From assembly GCA_005784505.1 (NCBI GenBank), contig VCAZ01000008.1:8452763-8516762 (forward strand): a stretch of 64,000 bases of DNA, written 5' to 3'. Positions 46,801-59,400 of the stretch are shown in pieces. The stretch comes from Bagarius yarrelli. Lineage: Eukaryota > Chordata > Actinopteri > Siluriformes > Sisoridae. Below the pieces are notes generated by a model. It had not been told where the DNA came from. It ran no database searches and saw only the letters and a program-made list of their open reading frames with translations. Numbering within the stretch: position 1 is the first letter of the stretch; every line of letters starts with the position of its first letter. The translations under genes were made by a program, and so were the position numbers.

Positions 46801-49800
46801 CCATCTAGCAGTCCATCACCTTAACCACTTTCCTGAAGCTACCGATGTTAAGGTGTTAGACTGAGGATCAAAAGATCCTGGGTTCAATTTTCAGGACCAC
46901 CAAGCTGCTATCAATGGGCCCCTAAACAAGGCCCTCAACTTTAACTGCTTATTATTATTGAAAATAAAAATATGATAATGTTAGTTGCTTTAGATACGTT
47001 TGTTAAATGCCATTAAACCACAAACGATGGCTTTTAATTAGGGTAAGGAGTAACGTTTATAACTTCCTGGCCAGCAGTTACTTACCAATTATTGCCAAAG
47101 CTACCAATGTTTGTTGTAATTATAAAGATTTAAGTGTATGAAAATCCCCACCGAGCGCTAAAACATGCAAAACACACACAAAATAACAAAAATTACAATA
47201 AAATTTGCATCTTACCTACAATAAGTCTTTTTGGGGAAGTAACAGCTCATATAAATGTGGGCGGAACTGGTAGTGCAGTGTCTAAGGTGTTGGGTTCGAT
47301 TCCCAGCACCACCAAGCTGCCACAGTTGGGACCCTGTGCAAGTCCTTTAACCCCCAATTGCTCAGTTGTATAAAAGAGATAAATGTCGCTCTGGATAAGG
47401 ACATCTGCCAAATGCTGTAAATGTAAATGTACTATAAGTCTGGAATACTACAGGACCTCACAAAGAGCAGAAGATTAAATGTATCTAAGCTGAGGTGAGA
47501 AGATGGATTATTAGCTACCCATATAGGTTCCACCAGGAGTCAATCAAGTCAAGCCAGTCTTGGGATCAGATCATTAGAGTCAGGAACATCCAGAGAGCTG
47601 CTAAAAATGTGTTCAGCTAATTAAATGCACTTGGATGTGATTCTAGTCGTACAGCAATAACAAACTGCTGTCTAGGAAAACGTTGTCAACTTTATCACCC
47701 TTTCATAAATTTTGATGGCAAACAACAATCTATTTTGTAGAAACGACTATGTTTCACATGCAGGCTGTAAATTTTAACATTTATAATGGAGCCGAATTTA
47801 CTGCTTTAAGCAGTTGTAGTGTTCGCAGCGCCTTGTTAAAATCTCGCCTGAACAAATTTCCAGCGCTGCAACCTCGTTTGTACTGGAGAGGTGATACAAG
47901 ACACAAAGCATGCAACATCCCAGCGTTAAAGGTCATGTTACAGGTGTAGCGATTGGGATTAATCGCCATCTACATCTCGCTTCTGTCCCTCTGAAACTTG
48001 AACAATAAGTCAATCTAAAGCGTGCTGTTATGCACTAGTGTATGGTAGTACTAATACTTTGTTACAGTACTTTGGTATTTTTCGGGAGAATCTGAGTTTT
48101 AGTCAACTTTTACATTTAGTCCACTACAAAAATAAATAAATATAGCTTTTTTTTTTTCCTCCAAAGTATATTTGTTAGATTTATTGTAGACATGTATAAC
48201 AGGTATTAAAAGTATCGTGTTGATGTAAATAAATAGAGTTACACAGTAAAAGTGATGAAACGTGTACCTGATACGCCTGCATGGCAGAGTTGGGTGTCTA
48301 ATAATTTCTAATGAATCTACAATCACTTTTATACTGTGTAATTATATTGGTGACATTAAAATGTAAATGTCTTTACTTGTCACATATACTTTACAGCAGA
48401 GAGAAATTTATTTCTTCGCATATCCCAGCTTGGAAGGTCAGGGTCAGAGTGCAGGGTCAGCTATGATATAGCGCCCCTGGTGCCGGAAGTGTTAAGGGTC
48501 TTACTACACAGCAGTGGGGCTTGAACGCAATTCTTCCTGGGCTTCGATTCAACATCACAGCACCGTAACCATTTGCTCTACCTCTGCCTCTTATTTTTAT
48601 ATTTACATTTACATTTGCAGCATTTGGCAGACGCCCTTATCCCGAGCGACTTACAATATTCCTTGTTATACAACTGAGCAATTGGGGCTTAAGGGCCTTG
48701 TTTAGGGGCCCAGCAGTGGTGGATTGGTGGGGCTGGGAATTGAACCCAGGTTCTCAGATTGTTAGTCCAACAACTTAACCACTGCCTACCACTTCCCATA
48801 TTTATATATTATAGGGTCATATTTGATTATTTTTGTATTTCTAGAAGTTTCTGTCAGTTTCCTGTCCATTGATGCCCTTGAAGCACATGCTAACTGCATT
48901 GCACTTTATATTCAGGTTAGTACAACGAAAAAGGGGGAAATTGACACCGAATATACATAATATGGTGTCTTATCAGTGATTAAAAGAAGAATCGAACCGT
49001 CAGTTGATGTCTGTGTGATTATTTCACCAAACACACGATGTAGACTAAAGTGGTCACACATAACTAAGATGTGTTATATATTAATCCTTACACACTGTTC
49101 ATATTTTAGTGTGTATCACAGTATGGTCCAGATCTGTTTTAACCTAAACCTAGTAAGTGTCCATACCAAATTATGAAGTACAGATCTTTTTAAAATTAAT
49201 AAATAGCCTGATATCTAACAACAATAAATGGAGAATTAATCCTTATAAAATGTTTAAGAGAGCAGAAAAAATGTGTTTTTTAGGTTTTACACCACTTATT
49301 TTTTTATAAAAACATCTACAATTACACAAAATGATGTCCTGGTTTATTTATGACATGAGACATAACAGCTTTGCTTTAAACATTTTAACTGCTGTCGTCT
49401 AATATACACACGCATACATGCCGTGTACAGTTTCAAGATTTCCATCTTTTTAAATGACTCAACACACACTGGTAACTCCGTCAATGTGCAAAGACTGTAT
49501 ACAATTTATAAATATTAAAAATTTTCTATATATTGGGTCAATTTCACATTTTACAGTGAAATAATGACATTTAGGGTATTTTTATTGCTATCAGATGGTC
49601 ACATGTATAGTATGTAAAGGTTTAGCCGGATTTACACTGTGCCATTTGGGCTGCAATTTTAATGGCCGTTTAATGGCCGTTGAGATCAGCTTCTTCCTAC
49701 GATGGAATTCTAGCTTTTTCGGAAGATTTCAGATACGTTCTTACAGTGTGACTTCTCCTACAACAACCGTAAAACCAAGAACCGATTGGAGCGCCGAACC

Positions 49801-52376
49801 TGATGACGTAAATAGCGCAAAAATATTTGAAACCACTTTGAAAAAAAAGCATAAAGAAAAACTTATCGAGATATGGAGGGAAACTAAGTGTGTTTAATTA
49901 CGCGTCGTCGCTGTAGTTTGTTTGCTGCTAGCTACCATTTAGCCAAAGAACGTGGGTTACTGAACGTGCCACGGATCAATGGCGTAAAACTCCAGACGAG
50001 TTTTCAGGTTTACGTCAGTTTTTGACGCTTTTCGATTGTCTGATATCAAGATAACTGAGAGAAGAACTATAGTGTGACACGTGGATCATGTTTGCACAGT
50101 CTGAGAAGAACTGTTACAAATTGTACAGAGTAAACCCATATAATCGAAAAATAAAATAAATAATAAAATTATATTTTCAGCATCTCTATCTGATGTTTAG
50201 AAAGTCTGTAGCTGAAAGCAGTTGTTAACTCGAGTGATGGAGCTGCGTTTCAGGAATTCTCATGCTAACGCTGCAGCAGGTTCTATACCTGGGTTTGTGT
50301 AGTAGTGTTTTCCAGTGTTTCCAGCTGCAAAGTATTATCAATATTTGATATCAGCTTTCTTTAATTTTCTATTCTGCAGAATTATAGGAAAAAATATATA
50401 TCTTTATTTTGCATTCGGTCAAAGAATAGCATGCGCATTTTTCATAGCATGATATTGTCAAGTCTACATTCCATCAAAAACAAAAATGTGTGTGTGTGTG
50501 TGTGTGTGTGTGCTGCTAAATGCAATAGTTGAATGATCTTATCAGCTGACCTGTTTTTTTTTTTCGGTTTATATTTGAATTGTGGCCGTTTTATTATGAA
50601 TAATGCAACGCCGACTTTCTGTGCTCCGGGGTTTTGTCTGAGTGTTAACAGACGTGATTAATTTATCCGTGCATTATTATGCAACCTGATGACACACACA
50701 GTCATAACAAGGCAAAGTCATTTCTCAGCATGATGCCTAGTTTATGTATAAAGACAAAATATCCTGCCAACGACGGCGGCATGTTTTTTAGTTGAAGACT
50801 ATTTAACACCGTAAGGCACTTTTAGATACTAATCTAAGAGCTCTTACATGAGTAAATAAAAGCCGGGTGTAATGGTAGTATCGATCGAGTGTGACCTCAG
50901 ACCAGGTTGAGCAGTGGAGTGTTTCCACAATCTAAAGCACACACACAATCTTATTCGGTGTTTGAAAGGATGAAAGAAAAATGTAGAAAAAAATATATAT
51001 AAAATCTGTGTAAGTCAGAGGTGTAAAAAGAGCTGACAGGATCCTCGCTTAACATCTTTTTCTATCTGCTTTTCTGGCTTCTGTTTACAGACAGTCTATC
51101 CGCCCCACTGAATGTAACCATCAAGACCTTAGAGGGCAATGCGGCTGTGGTCACATGGGACATCCTCGAAGGAGATCCAGTCATCGGGTTCGCCATTACA
51201 CAGCAGGTACTGATGTATGAAATGTGTATAACAGGAGGAATTTTTGTCTGCGTGTATGTTGAGGTATATTGATATATGTGCCGTGTGTGTATGTGTGTGT
51301 GTGTGTGTGTGTGTGGAATCTGGGAATATGTGCCAGTACTCTGTGTACTCCAGTAATGAAGACTAGAATCAACATCTGTTGAAGCACAAAGCTATTACAG
51401 GCTGTCACTAAAGTCCCAAAGCAAATCGCTACCTGGTTTCAATACCAAGCCAACAACAGACTCTTCTACTTCCTTTTTTTTACGAAGTTAAGCTTTTGCT
51501 TCGTGAATGTTTTTTGTCACATAAACTTTACAGCACAGTGAAATGTGGGCTCTGAGCGCAGGGTCAGCTATGATACAGCGCCCCTGGGGCGTCTTGCTTA
51601 AGGACTCAACAACGGCAGACTGGCTGCGGTGGGGGCTTGAACCCTGGTCTACCTGGTGTGCCACAACTGCCACTGCAAACGTATCGCCTTCTGATCATGA
51701 CCACATGTACAACTTTAAGTTTCCGTCACCCTGCTGCATTATAAAATATTGCATCAGAAACAAGTGAAGGAAACTGCAAATGAAACAAACAATCCCTTAA
51801 TTCGAAAGCTTTTTTACGCTTGCTTAAAATGGCTTATAACTTGTGAGACAAAGGTTTAATGTGAATAAATGCAGATGAAAAAGTATTTATTAAATAAATT
51901 CTGACGTAACAAATATTAAAACCATGTGACTATTAGCTGTTTTCGCTCCATTACGCTAGCCTTGTTTTATTAACTAACGGATACTAGGTTACCCATAACT
52001 TAGTCGCAGGACCAACTTGATGGAAACACATCTAATTTGCATTTATCAGTTTATTTATTTTGCAAACTTCGCCTTGAGGACGTTAAAACGGAAAACCCAG
52101 CTATTGTCACACTTGTCCTCTTGCCAATTCTTGGTTTGGTTAAATTTAAGTCCCCTTTATTTTATAGCGCTTTATAAAAATAAAGATTGTGTCAAAGCAG
52201 ATTTACAGAATCAAATCAAACAAAACCATATTAAATAAAACACTCACTAAAACACTAATTAATAGCTGTAAATAAAAGAGTCCCCAATTAAGCAAGCCAG
52301 AGTCTACAGTGGCAACAAACCAAAACTCCATCGGTGACAAAATGGATAAAAGAACCTTGAAAGAAACCAGGCTCAG

Positions 52377-52407
<31 letters not shown>

Positions 52408-52408
52408 G

Positions 52409-52453
<45 letters not shown>

Positions 52454-53396
52454 GGGGGGGGGGGGGGGGTGGGGGGGGGGTCAGTTCTCCTCTGACCAGA
52501 CGAACCAGCAGGTTATTCCATGCGGCAGTAAGGTTTCCGTGGTCTTGTCTGGATGGCCGTCTAAAAGACAAGGTCATCACTGAAAAAATCTTTGTGCTAA
52601 TCCACCAACTGGGCTGAATCGAGACCGGATCTGGTGGTGACAGTGAGCTCGAAATATGAGACAGATACTAAATTTAGATATATACAGTATTAGTGGAACA
52701 CTCTGATCCTATTGTTATAAATAATTTACAGTCTGTTTAAAAAAAAAAAACTTTTGCACTTTTGGCAGAATGTTAAAAAAATAAATCCTTTTTGGGTCAA
52801 TATCCTAGCATAACGAAGAATAGGGTCAGTGGTGTCTCCGAAGCTTAAGCTTGGGTTGCTGGTCAGAAGGTTATGGTTTTAAGCCCGAGCACTATTAAGC
52901 AGTTATAGTTACGACCTTGAGCAGGACCCTTTACTCTTTCTGCTTTAGGGGTTCTGTAACATGGCTAATCCTGTGTTCCAACAAAATACAAGAAAATCTG
53001 ACTACAGTAAAATAGGAGTCTGAGCTGATGAAAAGGTGGGCTGGAGGGGGGTTATAGTCCACTATTCAAATCACATGACACTAATAAATATGGTCACATT
53101 CTTGTTACATATATTAGAAGTATCTCTCCGTCTTTCTTTCCCTCACATTTCTAACTGTTTTGTTTATTTCAGAAGAAGGACGTGCGCATGATGCGCTTCA
53201 TCCAGGAAGTGAACACTACCACTCGCTCGTGTGCATTATGGGATTTGGAGGCTGATACAGAGTATATTGTCCATGTGCAGTCCATCAGCATGACTGGCAC
53301 AAGTCCACCCAGTGACCCTGTCCTCTTCCGCACACCTAAAGAGTCGGAGAAAATGGCTTCAAAAAGTCCTGGTAAGTCAAATAGTCCTAGTTTCAT

Positions 53397-53479
<83 letters not shown>

Positions 53480-56400
53480 AAACAATGTCTTAATCCAGTG
53501 GTTCCCAAGGTTTTTCTTCAGGCCCGAATAAGAAATAAAATAAAATAAAATAAAATAAAATAAAATAAAAAAAAAAAAATTCTTTTTCCCAACATACACA
53601 CACCGACAAAGGCACTTACAGGAGGATTTATTAAAAACATTGAAACAATAAAAAAAAAAAATGTAGAACCATTAAAAAAAATGTGAGGACGGCTATAGCA
53701 AGAGCGAAACACTACCAGGCCGTGCGTAAATAAACAGATTGGAATGTATTTTTGGCTCATATTCCAGCTGTTTTTCTCTTTCGAAAACTTCTGTGTATCC
53801 CTTTAAAAAAAATCTGCTAATTTTACACACTAGCCTTTCTTTTTTTTTTTTCCCCCCTCGCCCTCCAGTTTGGGAACCACTGTCTTAACCTATTTCTCTA
53901 TCAGAAATTCTTTATGATGTAAGACAAAGTGGTGGTGAAAGCACACAGGTTCAACAGATGAGGTGAACGAAGAGAAGTTATATATAGTATAAGATATACA
54001 TTTGAGTAAATTGGTCTGTTCTGCCTACAGCCCCCTGGAGCAGAAAAGGTTAAGGGTCTTGCTCAGAGCCCCAACAGTAGTAGTGACTGGCAGTGGTGGG
54101 GGCTTGAACCCCCCCCTATTTCTTACAAGCATGTTTCTATATGGCAGGTATTTACATTAACCAGCATTTGGCAGACGCCTTTATCCAAAGCGACTTATAT
54201 TTATTGCTTTAAACATAAACTTTAAACAAAGCATTTAGGGGTTACGGGCCTTGTTCAGGGGCCTAGCAATAGCAAATTGGTGGTGCCAGAAATAAAACAG
54301 CAATCTTCCAGTTAGCAGTCCAACACCTTAACCATCGTGCTACCATTTTCTCCTGTTAACTATTTTGTCTGATTCTGAATCCTGTATTAAAACTGTAAAA
54401 ATACAGTTTTGTAAAAATGTAAAAATATAGAATAAAATTTTAATAAAAGTGGTAGCTCAGTTGTTAAGGTGTTGAATAAAGGGTTTAATTTCTCATACTA
54501 CCACGCTGCCACAGCTGGGCCCCTAAGCAGTGCCCTTAAGATCATATGCAAGGTCAGCATATGATGAGGGAAGTGGTGGCTCATAGTTGATGTGTTGGAC
54601 TATCAACCTGAAGATTGTGGGTTTAACTACCAGCTCTACCAAGCCACCACTGTTGGACCCCTGAGCAAGGCACTTAATCCACAATTGCTCAGTAGTATAA
54701 ATGAGATAGGGGCGTCTGCCAAATGCCGTAAATGTAAATGATTATAATAATTTGGCAGATGCCAGAAATGTTTCAGTTAACGTATGTACATGGCTAGTGA
54801 AGCCCTTTAAAGGTGTAAAGTCGTTAAATATGCCAGTAACATCCCAACACTCCAATCCTTTACTCTATTATTCTCTATAACTGCCAGACATAAGATATCG
54901 ACTGCAGGCATTAAAAATTGAGGCTGAGGGTCAGCATATGATGAAAAGCACGCCAGAAAATGGTTTGCAGCGAGATCATTAACATTGATTCATGCATAAA
55001 CACAGCAGGGTGGCGGTTATACAGCTTCGCTAAAAATACACACAAATTCAAAGTGAAAATGTCAGCCTTTTATTGCAGTCTCTAACCATTCCAATACATT
55101 TACTGACCCAGATATCCAGGTAAACTCTGGAGAGTCATTTTATTATCCATCAGTGCTGATATTTCAGGTAGAGGTGAGGTACGGGTCACGCTGTGCTGGA
55201 GAACGAGTCATTATAGTAAGATGGAGAAAATGCTCAGAAAAGGAAGGTGTTACGGTATCATCAGCTTTGTACCACGGAACGGCAGAAAAAGTGCACCGTA
55301 TCATTCGACTCGCACATCCATACAAAATGGTTACAGCTCCAGGAGAAAGAAAAAGAAAGAAGAAGAGGAAGAAGAAAAAGTCCATGCAGACAGGCAACAA
55401 GCACAGTTTCTGTAGGCTGCATAATAGATGAACAAGTGACAAGTTGATTGTGCCTTTCAAAATTAATTACACCCCGGGGTGTGTACATCAGCAGCTGTGT
55501 TGTGTTGCTCATAATAAGTTAAGTCATTATCATTTGCATACATGACGGAAATTATTTTTAAATTTGCCTGAAAGCTTTTTTTTTTTTTTTTTTTAACTGT
55601 TTATCTAGAGCGGAAAAAAGAGCACATAAATAAATAAATTATAGCTAACGGAAATCACTGACGGCTAGTTTAGACTCTTACGATGCAGTGTGTCAGTGGT
55701 GACAGGGAGGCATTTACTAAAGTAGTCGCTTTCTAGTTAATCGAGCAAGCGCTGTTCCGCATCACTTCAAGCTCGAGGGTGTCTAATAAGCGTTCATTTT
55801 ATTTTATTATTTCTTTTTTTTTTTACTATATGTCTGTTGTTTCAAAGTGAAGTGGCTTTATGTTGCCTTTTAGTCTGGACTTATGACACACGTCTGCTTT
55901 GAAGGGCAAATCCAAAAAAAAAAAAAAAAAAAAAAAACTGATCATTTTAGCTGTAGAAGAAAAAAAAAAATAATAATTTACATGCTGTTTCATCAATCCA
56001 GCTGGCCTGTCTTCCTCAGGGATCATCAGAGGCTAACACAAATAGGGAATTCACAAATGCTCCTTAATTACCACCGGACGCTTCACATCTGCTGCCAAGA
56101 AAAATGGGCTCTAGATATAAGCAAGAACTTCAAAAGATGAGATGCAGTTTTTTGGAGAAAAAAAAATGTATTTGCTTTCCAGTGGCTGATCACAGCTCGT
56201 GATCAAAGTCCTCAGCTTCGCATTAGTCTTCTCATTAGTAAACACATCACTTCACATCTGGATTATGATGATTTAAAAAAAAAAACAACTTTCCTACAAG
56301 CCAAAAATTATTTTTACATAACATTTAGAACTTATATTACATGTCATGTTTGCTCAAATACACTACTAACACTGTTTTCCTTTTTCTTTTCTTTTTGTAA

Positions 56401-59400
56401 GGATGTTTATGTGTGTGCATTTTCAGATGATGTAACGATGAAGGAGGTCGGCCAGGCACAGTTAAGGGCTGGAGAGCTGATCATCATTGTAGTGGTCCTG
56501 GTCATGTGGGCAGGTAATACATTCGCACCAAAACTTTCAACATTTTCCAATTTCTTTTTTCCCCCCAATAGTAGTAGTCATCTTAGTGCTGCTAGTCAGA
56601 GACACCCTGGGACAAGAGCCTGTATATTTGTAACAGGTGTCATAATTCTACAGGAGGTCATAACTACATATGTCTAAACAACTACACATTTAAAAAAAAT
56701 CCTAAAGTAATGTTTTTTGTTACTGTGTTTTTAAAAGAATATCTGGAGACAGTGGACAAATGTGTTTTTATGCTCCACAGACAAAAAATTATAGAGGAGT
56801 TAAGAGCATAAACTGACCGATAAAAGGATCGAGATAGGAGCAGACAGGTAGACTACATCCTATGTAGAAAAAGCAATCTGAAAGAGATTAGTGACCGTAA
56901 AGTGGTGGTGGGAAAGATTGTAGCCAGACATCACATCATATTTTGGTGTGTAGGATGACGGTGATGGTCTTCGGAAAAACAATTCAAGGGTGGAGATGAG
57001 CACTGTTAGCACTGTTGCCTCACAGCAAGAAGGGTTAATTCCTGGGCAGGGGGTCTTTCTGTGTGGAGTTTGCATGTTCTCCCTGTGCTTGTGTGGGTTT
57101 ACTCCGGGTTCCCCGGTTTCCTCCCACAGTCCAAAAACATGTATGTAAGATTGAATGGTAATTTTAATTTGCCCATAGTAGTGTGAGTGTGGCCCTGTGA
57201 TGGACTGGTGACCTGTCCAGGGTGTACCCCGCTTGCCTTTTACCCTTTTAGAGACAGCTGGGATAGGATCCAGCAGATCCCTGTGATAATAAGCAGGTAT
57301 AGACAATGAATGAATGAATGACATGAAAACCAAGTGGTGCAAGGTAAAAAAAGAAGAAGGTTGTAAAGTATTCAGACAGGCTGTGGGTAGTCAGGCAGTG
57401 CCTCCAGATGACTGGTGGTGAAATAAGGAAGTACAGGATAGTACACAATACAAGAGATTAGCCAAAAAGGAGAGGGACATGGAAAGGACTGAAAAAGGGG
57501 ACAGAAATACAGGGAATTACAGTACAGAGTAAAGAGGCAGGTGGCTAAGGCCAAATAAAAGGCATATTATGAGATGTACAAGCGGATAGACAGTGGAAAA
57601 GGGGAGAAAGTACAGAAGAACTTGTACAGAGAAGTACAGAGGCATCGAGATGGGAAGAATGTGCAGGTTAGGGTTATTAAGGATAAAGATCGAAAGGTGC
57701 TCACAAGTGAGGAGAGTATAATAAAATGTACAGAGAAGATAAATGAGCTGAATAAGCGCGAAACTGTGTAGCAGGAAGTACAAAAGATTAATATGCTAGT
57801 CAGGAGGTATTTGAAGAGGATGAAAAGTGGAAAGGCAGTTGGTCCTGTTGACATACCAGTGGGGGTATCTAAGTGAGACAGCAGGATTGTTTAACAGGAT
57901 GTTAGAGTGCAAAAAGATGCCTAGGAAATGGAAAAGTGTGCTGCTCTTTTAAAACAAGGGTGATGCAGAGTTGCAGAAACTACAGAAGTATAGATTTGAG
58001 GCATACAATGAAGAGAAAGTGGTAGCTTAGTGGTCAAGGTGTCGGACTGCAAATTGGAAGATCAGAGTTTGATTCCCAGAACCAGCAACTTGCCACTACT
58101 GACCCCTGAGCAAGGCCCTTAACCCCCAATGGTTTAGTATAAAAGAGATTTAAAAAATTCGCCCTGGATAAAGGCAACTGACCAAATGGCATACATTTTG
58201 AGGGAAAGTGGTAGCACAGTGGTTGAGGTGTTTGAGGACTATGATTTGGAAGATCAGAGTTCAATTCCTAGCATCACCAAGTTGCCAAATAAAAGTAAGT
58301 GGCTTGGGTAAGGGCATCTGCCAAATGGCATACATGTAAATGTAAGGAAAAGAGTAGTGGAAGCTAGGTTAAAGAAGGAAGTGGTTATTTGTAAGTAGTA
58401 GTATAGTTTCATGCCCAGAAAAAGTACAATGGATGCAATTTTTGCTCTGAGAATTTTGATTAAGAAACACAGAGATGGTCTAAAGAGCTGCATTTTGTCT
58501 TTGCGCATTGTCATACGTGTTCTCCATGACTACAGAGATAAAAGCTGTGGTATTGTCTGGGGAAGTCAGAAGTAGCAGAAAAGTGTGTCATTGGTGCATA
58601 AAATGTATAAGAGGGACATGATGGTGGGGAGGTATGCATTAGGTTAGACACAGGAGTTCAAATGTGGGGGTGGGACTGCATCAGGGGTCGCCTCTGAGCC
58701 CCTTCTAGTTTGCTATGGTGATGGTTAACAGAGGAGGCCCTACAAGAATCTCTTTGGATTGTGATCTGTATTCAGAGCAGTTGGAAGAAAAGTGAAGAGG
58801 TGGAGGTTTGTTTTGGATAGAAGAGAAATAAAAGTCAGTCGTAGCAAGACAGTATATTTGTGCGTGAATTAAAGAAAGCGAAAGAGGAACAATGAAATTA
58901 CAGAGTGAAGAGGTGAAGAAGGTAAAGAAGTTGTCTCAAGTGGTGTCAATAATCCAATATCAGAAAGAATCAAAAGGAAGATGTACAAGACAGTGGTGAG
59001 ACCAGCTATGTTGTATGGTTTAGAGACAGTAGCACTGAAGAAGAAGAGACAAGAGGCAGAGTTGGAAACAGAAGAGGTGAAAATGTTGATGTTCTCTTTG
59101 GAAGTGACAAGAATAGACAGGATTAGAATAAACACATTACATCAAGGGGATGTCTTATGTTGGATGTTTTGAAGACAAAGTCAAAGAGGCCAAATTGAGA
59201 TGGTTTGGACATTTGCAGAGGAGAGATAGTGGAAATATTAGTAAGAGGATGTAGGAAATAGAACTGCGGGTAGAAGGCAAAGTGGGAGACTAAAGAGGAC
59301 GTATATGCATGTGATTAATGAGGACATGAAGTTAGTGGATGCAAGTAAATAGGATACAGATGATAGGACTAGGTGAAGGCAGATGGTTCTGCTGCGGTGA

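Noticed and set aside
49595..49897. 100-codon plus-strand frame in intron 1 as an extra exon
   Set aside because: No known domain, no matching splice phase, and fndc5 is complete without it.
52203..52617. Poly-glycine and poly-proline open frames
   Set aside because: They come from the G tract in fndc5 intron 2.
53182..53493. Exon 3 extended through the donor into the TA repeat
   Set aside because: The read-through adds only poly-Tyr/Ile from the microsatellite. GTAAGT at 53372 is a strong donor with a matching phase.
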